Of a stretch of DNA of 64,000 bases, positions 1-11,154 are shown piece by piece. The position numbers and the translations under genes were made by a program. Source of the DNA: Himantopus leucocephalus (taxonomy: Eukaryota; Chordata; Aves; Charadriiformes; Recurvirostridae). Below the pieces are notes generated by a model that was given only the letters and a program-made list of their open reading frames with translations, did no database searches and was not told where the DNA came from. The stretch's first letter is position 1, and each line of letters begins with the position of its first letter. Location of the stretch: positions 4,389,894 to 4,453,893 of the forward strand of contig RSEF01000002.1 of the NCBI GenBank assembly GCA_003993805.1, in the 5' to 3' direction.

Positions 1-3000
1 ACATCCTTTGCTCTTTTATTGCTACCGACTTCTCCTGGCTGGGAGCTGGAAACCATACAGCCAGACCACGTTGTGCTGGGCCACAGCAGAGCTTTAGTGT
101 TAGGTTGTGTGACGAAGGGTTAATCACCATAGACACAAAGGCCTGATAAGGAGCCAGACTAGCTGACCAGTGGGATAAGAGTCCAGGAGCTGGGTGTGGG
201 TGAGACCATGGCCCAGGGGCAAAATACTGGGGGAACCAGAGAGTCTGCAAGTCGGCTACTGGAGGGACTGTAGGTCTGAGCCAGCTGCTGGAGAGACCGT
301 TTGTGTGTGTGTATGTACAGGTCTGAGTACCAGCAGCTGGACTGGGGCTGCAAACCTCGGGCGCTCCTAGGTCCAGGTGCCAGCAACTGGGGAGAATGGA
401 ATCCAGGGACACGCTGCTGGATAGACTCAGTGTCTAAGCCCAGTTACTGGAGGAATTCACATTATGTGTATGTATTCCACTAACTAAATATAGATATGAA
501 TATATACATATATATCCTAGTATTTTTATGCATATATCTGTGTATGCATATTGCACTAACAGACTTCCACCCCAATTAGCAAGAGGAGGAACAAGGTGAG
601 ACCAGTGGTGCTGCTTGTGGTGTTTGTGCGAGCGCGGTGTTTTCTGTCTGCACTGACCTGTGTGTCCAGCCGTGTGTATATATATGCATGTATACATGTA
701 GCATACATGCGTTTGTGTGCGTACCTACGGGGAGTACATGCTGAGCCTCACTACTGGCTGGACCAGGGCACGTGAAGCTGCGGTAGCCTCAATTCTGGCA
801 GGCTACTGCATTTGGCAGCTCCCAGCAATCAGCACAGCAACTTCTGTCATCCTGAACACCGCACATACACTCGGGTCTCTACAGAATGGCTTTGTGTTTG
901 CTTATTATCTTTTTATTTAGGTAACTCTTTTCTTTCTTGCTTTCTTCCTCCCATCCCTGGGTAGGTCTTGTGGAATTTGCCTTGCAGCGTCACTCTGTGC
1001 TGGAGGGATGGTCAGACCCAGTTCCCTTCTCAGTCTTCCATATAAAGCCCACGAGGCTGTTATGCAGGAAAACTCAATTCACAGGGTCTTTTCCCATAGC
1101 ATTTCTTGCCTACCAGCATTAGAGGGATCTAAGTGAGCACTGATAAGTACTACTTTTGATATAAAGGCAGGCAGCCTGCCCTCGCTTGTACATGCTACTT
1201 GTACCAAATTGCACAAACTCAAAACCAAACTGACTTACGAGTTATGATGACAACTCAAGCCTGAGAACAAATTGAAACTTTAAAACCCTGTGATTTAAAT
1301 CATCTCTAAGCAGGATTTGGATCTAATAGTCTGCCATTCAAGGCTGAATGGCTCAGTAATTGCAGCAGTACACAGAATACAATAAACCACCAGGTGAAAT
1401 AGAAAAAAAAAAAAGAAAAGCCTTATTCAAGACAACAATGCCAGAAGAAGTAATTACCATTGCAGCTCAGGCACTCCTAGGTGTTAGGCACTTCTGCAGC
1501 AACATAAGCTCTTCCCAGCTGGCTGTGCTTAGCAGAGCTAAAATTGGGAAGAACGAAAACCGAACCAAAATAGGAATACGAAGAAGCACTAATCTTCTTC
1601 ATTCGATCCAAGCGGTAGAAACCGGTAGTTGAGGCAGAATAGCACATACTTTAGGAGTTTGTCTGGCTTTGGAAGGGGGTTTGCTGAATTGGTGTTTGAA
1701 GGCAAAGATGGTCGGTGCAGATTTAACTTCTCCAGTGCAAGAACAAAGTGACCAATTTCATTGTAACGTGACAATCTCTGTTTTGCCTTGCATTTCTGCA
1801 CCCACATTTCTGGTGCTGAGTTAGTTCAGAGATCATTTTACGGCATGGCTTCTTTTCTCTTCAATTTGACATGTTCTCCACATATTGTTACTGCACTGAT
1901 CCACAAATGAAAGTGATATAAGACCTCCTAGTGAGTCTTTTTTGCAGGATATAAGCTAACGTTGTCTCCTGAGGTGAGTGCTGTACAGGTAGAGTTTGGT
2001 CCTGCCTCTACTGAAGCTGAAGACGCTTTCCCAGAGACATCAGTCTCTGTGGTTTTGTTCGCAATATAATCACTTCAGTTACATCAAAGATGTTTTATTT
2101 CAAGAAGCAGCCTCTCGCTTGTGGCAAAAATCTTAAAACTGGCTTTCCACAGTACTTATGGCAAAAAGTGCTTTGGGCACCCGCATGAAAATATTAATGC
2201 TTCTGATTTCTTAGATTGCTGAGAAAAGAGGCACTATGTCATACAGACTGATCTGCTGAATGTCATGTTGTGTGTCCTCTAAGTCCAGCACCAAGGGTAG
2301 AACTGGAACATTTCAGTCCCCAGGAGACAGACATTATTTTTGTAGCATGTGAAAAAAGGAAAGACCTCAGCACAGCCAGGTCTGAAGAAGACAGCTTAAA
2401 TGACAGGCCCAGGTTATCCCACCAGGTGAGTCATCTTCTGACAATAAGCATGGAGAAAAACACACCAAAAGAGAAGTTATTTCTTATGGGGAAGAAAAGT
2501 GGATGTTTCCAGTATCAGGGCACAGCAGAAAACAGTATTAACAGATTAAGGATATGCAACAGAGAATCATGAAAATGAGGACAGGGCAAGTTTTTGATAT
2601 CCAAGGATGACATAGATACAGCAACAGAGAAAAGCCTAACCAAGAAGAGCTGACAGAAACACAGGACCGGGGAAAGAGATTAGCAGCAGCATTTGAAATC
2701 TGGAATCAGCGAAAGGTAGGGGTGGCAGTGACCACTCTCTGTCCTGTCATCCACCCTGCCCTACAGAGGCAGGACCAAATGCATCAAGAGGATCTCTGAT
2801 ATGTTTGTTCAACCTTGAAGGAACTCCTGGCCTCCTCAGTGCCATTTATCACTTGAAAGCTTTCCCCTGAGTCCAATCTAAATGTTCACAGGGCATTTTC
2901 CTTCCATTTTTTAGTTCAATGGATTTGCCTTCCCCCTCTCTACTGTAGCAAAGGGTTTCACATTGACACACGGGTCAGAAAAATGACAAACATCAAAGCC

Positions 3001-4294
3001 CCAGTGTATTAGAAACTGTTGGGTTCCACTCAGAATTGTTTCATGTTGAAATTGCAGACTTTGCCATCATCTGAAACCAGGTAAATTCAATGTATTTGGA
3101 GGGTCCAGAATGAAAGTGATATTTCAGCTGAGTGTCTAAAGAAACTCAGCCTCCTAAAGCAGTGTGTCCATCTGTCCCTATGGCTGTCACTCTTCCTTCC
3201 AATAATTTTTGCTTATAAAGAAACCAATTTTGAGAGAACGCTTTGAAGTTTAACAGAGAAATTCTTTCAGGCATTGTGAAAATCAGCACCTGTCCGAGTG
3301 TGAGAAACCCAAATTAATGGCCACTAAGAAAAAAAGCAGAAACTGCTCAGCTTTATATTTATTTTCAGTGACTGTGGCTTTCCAGTTGACATGTGTGTAA
3401 CTCCAGATTAACCAGAGTACTTGCAGTTTTAAGGCTGTTGGGGAGGACTGGGGCAGCTGGCTTGGTTGTGGTGGGATGGTGCAAGAGAAACAGGCTGCAA
3501 GTCTGGAGGAACTTGGGCTTCACAGATACCACTTCTTGATTTTCATTCTCAGGACATCTGCCCGTCAGAGAGGCTTGTGGCTGCTGGAGGAACAAATCTG
3601 CTTTGAAAAGCAGAAGAACAGCGCGGCAACATTTGGAAATAATTCCGCTGGTTTCAGGAGGCTGAAACAGCTCCTTCGCACCCTAGGACTACTCATGTTT
3701 CTGAGAAGACAGTGGGCAGAGGTTTGGCAGGCTCCCCCGACAGTGATGTGAGGGTACTCTGAACGCTGTGAAATGCACGTCCTTGGGCAAGCGATACTCA
3801 GAAACTGATGCTGGAGGGGAAAGGCTTGTGGAGTTTGCCAAGCTGAAGGTCAAGCCTGATATTTGGCTGAAAATAATCCCTTCTCGGATTGTTTCTGGTG
3901 GAGGGTTTATCAGCATGGTTTTATTTCAGTTCTGTTCTTTCTGCCTGTGGAAATAGTGCTTCCAGCCTCCACTTACCACTTTTAAGCATGAATTAAAAAT
4001 CTGACAGCTTGTCAGGCTGTTTTGTATCAGCACTTCCCTCTGCATTGCCAGAGCGATGTAAAAGGAGGCATAAAGGATAGTTAAGAGAGTGAAGGACTGT
4101 TGTGCAGTGAAAGGAAATAATTTGCTGCTAATGCACATGACAAACTGAAACATTAAAAGTAAAGGTCATTTTGGGGGTTGTCTTGAAAAGAAATCAATGT
4201 ATTTCTAACTCATTGACTAGTGCGCCTTAATAGGACTGAATATCCCAAGAGACAAAAGGCATCTGGAGTGTTTTCTAAAGGTCTGCAGGAGAGC
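1..4294 (+). repeat. Left arm of a >=4.3 kb inverted repeat
   Basis: This arm is the reverse complement of 16731-21024. Paired positions sum to 21025 at every checkpoint along the arm (for example 159/20866, 1360/19665, 2270/18755, 3365/17660, 3926/17099), so there is no net indel. All spots compared base by base were identical. It starts at the window edge and may extend further left. It ends at 4294, directly before a single N. Inside are a degenerate minisatellite near its outer end, TG/TA-rich stretches around 300-320 and 670-700, and an A-rich run near 1404-1420. The rest is anonymous sequence with only short unrecognised reading frames. No gene is seen. Whether the second copy is real or an assembly duplicate cannot be settled from sequence alone. 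Confidence 0.96.
181..460 (+). repeat. Degenerate minisatellite in left arm
   Basis: Imperfect units begin with a CAGCWRCTGG-like core. Cores are seen near 254, 281, 331, 382, 413 and 440, giving spacings of roughly 25-30 bp or multiples around 50-58 bp. Several units carry a GGTCTGAG-type segment. A short TG run (about 301-315) interrupts one unit. It may be part of a larger unclassified repeat; I cannot assign it to a known family. Confidence 0.55.
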
Positions 4295-4395
4295 NACAAT
4301 GTATTTCTAACTCATTGACTGGTGTGCCTTAATAGGACTGAATATCCCAAGTGACAAAAGGCATCTGGAGTGTTTTCTAAAGGTCTGCAGGAGAG
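4195..4395 (+). repeat. Direct duplication around single-N junction 4295
   Basis: About 99 bp before the N (4195-4293) recur after it (4297-4395) with three visible substitutions. The first copy is the inner end of the left arm and is identical to the right arm; the second is diverged. A single N between overlapping contig ends is a common scaffolder notation for a negative gap, so allelic contig overlap is the simplest reading. Confidence 0.85.
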
Positions 4396-4405
4396 NNNNN
4401 NNNNN
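4396..4405. other. Assembly gap, 10 N
   Basis: Ten Ns separate the diverged third copy of the arm end from a CR1 tail. Confidence 0.98.
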
Positions 4406-4438
4406 CCTTTCAGCCCCAACCATTCTATGATTCTATGG
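4406..4438 (+). mobile_element. CR1 LINE 3' end fragment
   Basis: A CCAACCATTCTATGATTCTATG-type end is seen immediately after the 10-N gap. It is the 3' terminus of an avian CR1 in + orientation; the body is missing at the gap. Confidence 0.75.
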
Positions 4439-4596
4439 CATCATGCATGAAACCGTGTTTACCCAGAAAGAAAGGAAATATATTTCAGACATGTCACTTC
4501 TTTCTTCTTGTGGAGGAGTAAGGAAGACCTGTACAAAAAAATAGCCAAAATACCGAATTCAGAAGTGAGTGAAAGGAACAATTTTCCATTTGATGA

Positions 4597-4705
4597 ACAT
4601 GTAGGTGCAGGAAACCAGTTGTGACAGGATACACGCAGGCCAGGAATAAANACATGTAGGTGCAGGAAACCAGTTGTGACAGGATACACGCAGGCCAGGA
4701 ATAAA
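4597..4705 (+). repeat. 54-bp direct duplication around N at 4651
   Basis: 4597-4650 and 4652-4705 look identical. This is most likely one sequence present at two overlapping contig ends. Confidence 0.88.
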
Positions 4706-5019
4706 GGAAGATTCAAGGAGGTACAAAGATAACACGGATATCCTGCAGCATTACAGCTACTGTAATCTTTTTTTAAGCTGATACAGCAAATTTGAAGACA
4801 GGGATAATGAGGATGTGGGCAGATTATCTGACATCTGCTCACTCCGGGACAACCCTCAGGCNAGGAAGATTCAAGGAGGTACAAAGATAACACGGATATC
4901 CTGCAGTATTACAGCTACTGCAATCTTTTTTTAAGCTGATACAGAAAATTTGAAGACAGGGATAATGAGGACGCGGGCAGATTATCTGACATCTGCTTAC
5001 CCCAGGACAACCCTGGGTC
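4705..5019 (+). repeat. ~157-bp diverged direct duplication around N at 4862
   Basis: 4705-4861 is repeated at 4863 to about 5019 with roughly ten substitutions, i.e. about 6% divergence. That is higher than the neighbouring junction duplicates, so it may be a true tandem duplication or a paralogous contig join rather than two alleles. Confidence 0.8.
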
Positions 5020-7740
5020 CTACTCATAAACCAATGGGCAGTAGTCTTTGAGAGAGATTTCTGGAGTTGGGGATAACAGCTCTCAGCCCAAACTACTCAG
5101 TTCCCCCATTTTCTCTTACCCATAAACATGGAGAAGCCAAAGCAGAGTTGGTCTCTCCCTTCCATGCTCACCTTCGTGGTGCCAAGGGCCTTCACATAAC
5201 TGGGTGGAAGCAGAAAGTCTTCACTCATGCTGGTATCTGAGATGGCTCTTTGAATCCCAGAGCAATTCTGGGGTTCATCTGCTAGGGCTGCAGTAGTGCC
5301 TACCTGTTTCCTAAGGATTAACTCGGATGCCAGTCAGAGTCATTTAGCTTGCAGGACCATATCTCAACAAGAACTTGAAATTGCTCATTTAGGTTCAAAA
5401 TTAAACTGTCAGTCACAAGATGATTCAGAGGGAGCAAAATGCTAAGCAGCAGACAGTACCTTCCAGGTTGCCGGGTGCCTTGTAAAGCAACTTGTCAGAG
5501 CAGGAGATCCTGAGCGAGCATCCAGGGCAAGGCAGGGAATTTATTGTGGAAGGAGGTGCTGAGTCTGACAGTACCAGAGCAGGAATTCCTCCACCAGCCT
5601 TGAATCCATCAATAAGGCTTTGTGCTCCCTCTGCCCATCATGCCCATTGTCGCGTGGTGGTGGAGCATGGCAGAGGTTGTGTCAAACCACGAGCTAACAG
5701 ATAGCAAAGAGAGCATCCAACATGCAGCAAGGCGCAACTGCATGACTCAGTACCCTCCTGTTTTTCCAGGCAACTTGCACATCTAATATTCCACCTTCTC
5801 TGTTTCCCCCACCACCTCATTTTGAGCTTTTATGTATGACATCCTTTCTGATGATTGATTTGAGCTATTCTTATTTTAACAAATTAAAGAAGGCAGAAAA
5901 TACAACAAGAATTAACCATCACTCCTTGCAAAAGGCTAAAACAAACTTTCTCTAGAAATCTGTGAAAAATAAGTGTATTAAGCCACTAAAATGAGGCATC
6001 CAGGCTGAAGACGTGCTGATTGACAAAGGGCTTTGGTTCTCTTTAGTACAACAAAGCATTTATTTTTTTGAGAATGGAATAGTCAAATATCTCACAAACG
6101 TCACCATTGCTAAATTAATCTTTGGCTGTTTCCTTTCTTTTTGTTGCTAATGTTTTTTCGGGTGGTCTCCTGAACATTTATTTTCACCTACTCATTCTGT
6201 CAGGAACTAAGGAACAAACAGAGACGGTCCAACGCTGCCGAAGTCAATCAGAGATTGCATGGATGACTAAAAAGCCCTCCTCCACCAAAAAATTCTAGGA
6301 GACCCGCAACCTCTAAAGTCAAACAGGCTACAGACTATTCTGCAAAGAGGGGTTTGTTCTCCCATTAAAAAGCTCACTGTACAGCAACACATGTAAAAAT
6401 GAAGATTAAAGAATCTGTCAAATGGAAACACAATTGTCATCTGCTGAGGGTAACACCAGAATGGCATAACCACAGATGGCACTTCCTTTTCCCAGCTCTT
6501 AGAGAGAGCAGATTAAGAATCAATATGGATGAAGCCACTGCATTTTGGGGAGCAGGGGCAGGGGAGGGTTTAGTTTAGGGATGAAAGCCATGCCACACCA
6601 TTTGTCTTCAAGAAGAGAGAGCAGTCCCTTGCTCTGCTTAACTTACTAACAAGACACAATTTTGCAAGACACAAGAGGCAATTTGACTGCACATCCCAGT
6701 TTCAGTTAGAGGGGAAATGGTCCTTAGAGCTTCCCGTGATCAAGCTCATGGCAGCCTCTTGGGGTATTTTCCCTAATTACTGCAAGGCAAGTCACATTTC
6801 CCATTTTAATGATCAATTTTCAGACCTCGTGACACCTTTCAAGCACCTAGAGGAGAAAGTTTTGAACTTTTCGGTATTTTTTTACGTTGTGGTTGGGAGA
6901 TGGAGGCGGACTAGATGTTGCTATGCGGCAGGAGAACAACTCATGACCTTCATACTCATTTGATAGCACCAATTACTTCATTTTTTTTCCCCTTTGGAAT
7001 GGTCCTATATTATACAGCAAATTGCTTCAGCATACCTGGCTAATATGTATTTTCTGGAAATCTTGTGAGTAAGTCTCATTTTTTAAAAGTCAGGCAGGCA
7101 TTTAAGAATCTGAGTTCCACTGAATATCAAAAAGATATGAAACTCCCGAACCACTCGTAATTTAATGCTTAAGTTTAAAGCCATACTGTATGGCTTTAAT
7201 TCTACCACTTACATTCTTGGAGTTATATCTTACTCTGGGAGCATTCACAGCAAGACTCAGTTGTTATAGAGGCAGTGAGGAATTATTCTGTATGCATAAA
7301 TGCTACAGAATTGGGCTGCATGTGTTCAGATTCATGTGCTTTTTAAAAAATACTGGTTGATTACTGACATCAAAGTATTACAGTAATGATCAAGCATAGC
7401 AGGAAATACAAAAATCACAGCTTGAGTACAAAGAACCCATAAACAGCAAACTATGTACAAATAATATTATGACATTATTTAAACAATGTAATACCAGAGT
7501 GAAAAACTATAGCAACTGCATTTTGACCTTCGTCAAATATTGCAAAAGGAAATGTTTCCGTAAGTGTTTATGTGTTGAATTTCACTTCCCCCTGGTGAGG
7601 GAAATCAAAATGCCAGCCAATAACTCAATGAAGTGTACTTCCAGAGAGATGTTTTAATAGAATAAATCATTAATTTTTCAAAGTAAAAGGAACTTTAGCT
7701 GTAAGAAAACCATGTTTATTAGTCCTTATTTACTGATGAA
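5020..7740. other. Anonymous noncoding sequence
   Basis: Mostly AT-rich single-copy-looking sequence with only short, unrecognised open frames. A perfect 25-bp interrupted palindrome lies at 7175-7199. I see no RNA gene or mobile element here. Confidence 0.6.
7174..7200. other. Perfect short palindrome (hairpin)
   Basis: TTAAAGCCATAC and GTATGGCTTTAA form a 12-bp inverted repeat around a single central T, at 7175-7199. It could form a hairpin or cruciform. No tract of Ts or gene end makes it a terminator. Confidence 0.6.
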
Positions 7741-8091
7741 CAAGCTGTTTGCTTTGTTGTCACATCGCATCCCCCAGGCGCTGAATGCNTTGCTTTGTTG
7801 TCACGTCGCATCCCCCAGGCGCTGAATGCCAATCAACAGCACTTAATGCTAAAGATATCCGAATTTTGGTCTGCGTTTGGCTCAATAAAAGTAAATCAGA
7901 TATCCAGTAATGACAAGCTGATAGGTGAGACCTGATNCAAGCTGTTTGCTTTGTTGTCACATCGCATCCCCCAGGCGCTGAATGCCAATCAACAGCACTT
8001 AATGCTAAAGATATCCGAATTTTGGTCTACATTTGGCTCAATAAAAGCAAATCAGATATCCAGTAATGACAAGCTGATAGGTGAGACCTGA
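7741..8091 (+). repeat. Triple direct duplication across Ns at 7789 and 7937
   Basis: One sequence beginning CAAGCTGTTTGCTTTG appears as a 48-bp start (7741-7788), again from inside it (7790-7936), and in full at 7938-8091. Substitutions between copies are few. This looks like three overlapping contig ends laid head to tail. Confidence 0.85.
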
Positions 8092-8133
8092 GCAGAGCTA
8101 ACAATAACTCTTTAAAGACCTACACTTTCTATG

Positions 8134-8375
8134 TTTAACATTCAGGGAGTTCACTGAGGCTGTGAAGAAGCACAAAATAGCCATAAAGGATGGGGTCCCC
8201 CCGCAGCTACCATTAGCCATCTAAATGTTATGCATCTACTCATCCACCTTCTCANTTTAACATTCAGGGAGTTCACTGAGGCTGTGAAGAAGCACAAAAC
8301 AGCCATAAAGGATGGGGTCCCCCCGCAGCTACCATAACATCTAAATGTTATGCATCTACTCATCCACCTTCTCGT
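8134..8375 (+). repeat. ~120-bp direct duplication around N at 8255
   Basis: 8134-8254 recurs at 8256 to about 8373. Differences are a few substitutions and a small indel in the CCATTAGCCATCTAAATG region. It is consistent with two alleles or contig ends. Confidence 0.85.
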
Positions 8376-11093
8376 TCCCTCTGTAGCCCTCTTACCCCAT
8401 GTGAGGGCTAAGCCATGTGAGATGCCTTCAGGAGGTGCACCTGTCTTTCTCCAGTTAGCCACAGAGATCCTACACAGGGGAATTGCAGGACATTAGTGCA
8501 GTTTATATCCACAATATCCTACCATAAATTCATAGTTGTTTCTACTGTTGCAATTTGTTGGCTTTTTCCACTGATGCTATTGGCCGGACCCTGTAGTGCT
8601 CTTCACACCATCCCAAGGCAACCTGACTGATTACATGTGGAATCCAGCGCACGGGGGTTTATGCAGAGCTGGCGGGAGTGGGGATGTTTCAGCTAAGGGG
8701 CTGAGCACAGAGAGACAGGATTTCTTTTCTTTTTTCTTTTTTCCCAACTAGCTGAAATGAAGAGGAGATGAACAGGAAGAAAGAATCATTTGAGCTCATT
8801 TTGAATCATTTTATTTGAATTGAAATTAAATGTTCCAAGAATTTAATGGGATTAAAACAATTATTTTTATGGTCAGTTTTCAACGCAAAACACCGTTCGC
8901 AAACTGAAATAACAAAATGTTTTATTTAGCAAATCTAAGTGCAGCACTTCGCTATTCACGTTTTTTGAACATTTTTCATGCCAAAGATATTGCCAAATTT
9001 GACCAAGAGCCAGACACAGCTTTAGTCTCTCTAAACTTTATTTTCCAATAAATTTACTGCTTAGTTTACTGAAATACTTGCAAGACGTAAAGCCATGGGT
9101 CTCTTTCCTGATGCTTGCAATAATTATAGTTTGTACAGAGGGTTACAAAAACACTAAAAAATTGTTTATGAAGACATAAATCAGCTGTAAATTCACTGAA
9201 GCCAATGGCTTGGGATAAGTAAAAGAAAAAACCAAAACGGCTCTATGTTAATGCTCGGCATTCACTGATGAATGTTAACTTACAAGCAATATGCTGTACC
9301 TCGGTGTTTCTTCAAGCGGAAAGTATGAGCAGACCTTTTTGCTCCTACACTTCATTTTGTCGAGGGCTATAAAATTGCAATTTATCTCCAGAATAAACCT
9401 AACCTCTGAAAAAAATGATTTCTTATTCGCTTCTTTATACAAGGTATTAATACTTCTTACTAGCTGTCATCCTCAGCCTGCTGAGCAATCAATAATTACA
9501 GCTCTCTTTACACTTGCCACAATAAGCATCTATAATGAATGGCAGTAGCAGAGGTTACTATCATTTGAGAACTCCCCACAGAATTGGTTTTAAAGATCAT
9601 AATTCCATCTGCTCTTTCTCCTTCTTATGCATCGCAGAGGAGCGTTTCCGTGGCTGAAGGTGACGTGATGGAATGGAAGCAATGTCTTTCGTGTTATTGA
9701 TGAGAACAATCGCAGAGAGGCAAAATACAGTTAAATTCCTTTCTGAAATACTTTAATGAACAGCAGCGCAGGCAATAGGAAGAGGCTGCCCCAGTGTTTT
9801 CATACAGGCATGAAAGGAAATAGAAGTAGTGTCTAAATTAGACAATTGCCCATGGAGGTTTTCCTAATTAATATCAGTGATTTGCTCTGAGTCAGCTAAC
9901 GCAGTAATTGCTGCCAAGTCTGTAAAGCCAAAGGGATTACTGAGGGCTGAACAATGAGTACATAGGTGATTTTAAAACCTCAGTGAGATTTGAGACATTT
10001 CTGCTCCCACTGAAATAAAACCTTTCCATGGAACGATGAGCGGCCATTTGAAGTTCAGGGGCTGAAGAAGACACCGGGATGCCTGGATGAATGATGTCCA
10101 TCCATTCAGCTTATCAGAGAGGACCGACTGCATGGACTTGCTCTGAAGAAGATATCTGACAGTGAACGGCATTTTATGCCATCACAGATCTCCTGATGCC
10201 AGCAACTGAAAACAGACATGTTCAATCGTTAAATATAAACTCAGTTCATAACTATAGGGCAATTATTAGTGCTGCCTGAAGTCACATTGTAATGGTTTTG
10301 CTGACTGGGAAATGTGTTTTGCAAAAGCACATTGTGCTCAGTAACTTTTGCACTGATTATTTTTCAGGAAAAAAGTGCATGTCACTTTATTTTCTACTTT
10401 GTTCGGTACCACTTGTTTCCTACTTTGTTCCAAGAAAGACCTTCAGACACCTGTCTCACACTGCCTCCTGTGGGGTTTGACCAATCAAAAGCATACAGGG
10501 CTTCCTCCAAACCATATGGGAAAGTTTTGTGCACTTGCCTTAAAAGCACCACCTATCCCGATTTTTCATGTCAGGCAGAGGTGATTATAAATTAAACTTC
10601 TGGAGATTTCTGTTCTCATGGCAGGGAGGAAGAAAGCTTGTCTGTGTCATCAGGAAGAAGCTCAGGATGAATATAACCATCTATTTTGGCCTTAGAGATG
10701 GTGAAGCAGTATTGAAATTCAACTGCTCCTATATAAATGCTAACCAGGTGGAAGCCATGCCTACCTGCAGTGAGACCATGGTCTTGGGAGAGACGCGATG
10801 AAAGAAACAACAGGCTTTGCAGACAAGCCCTAGGAAAAGCGGCAAAAAACTCATTTAAAACATTTAGCAAATGACATAATGGTGGAAATGGCCATTTTCC
10901 CTCTGAACCGTGCAACTTTTCTATTGAAATATGGATAATGACTTTCTTATACATTTTAAGCATGTGTACAGAGTGATGCACCTGGCATGTAAGGGCCCTG
11001 ATACGATCCATTAATGTAATACATCAGGATAATGAAATGAAGCCAAAGAGCAACATGATGAGGATTAAAAGAAGAGCTCTTCCAAAGAGCTGT
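8376..11093. other. Anonymous AT-rich sequence, possible conserved noncoding DNA
   Basis: No gene or mobile element was recognised. Parts of 8800-9960 are AT-rich and low in obvious repeats. They hold TAATTA-type sites (CTAATTAATAT near 9865-9875) and an AP-1/Maf-like TGAGTCAGC at 9888-9896. Any regulatory role is a guess from composition and motifs only. Confidence 0.35.
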
Positions 11094-11154
11094 TTCACCT
11101 GAGTCACTGGCACGTTCCTTGGCNTTCACCTGAGTCACTGACACGTTCCTTGGT
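11094..11154 (+). repeat. 30-bp direct duplication around N at 11124
   Basis: TTCACCTGAGTCACTG and the following bases occur on both sides of the N with one substitution. This is another contig-overlap signature, and the last one before 29.6 kb. Confidence 0.85.

Noticed and set aside
4459..4893. 144-codon minus-strand frame with an internal repeat
   Set aside because: The repeat in the protein comes from direct duplications at N junctions 4651 and 4862; the frame crosses both Ns.
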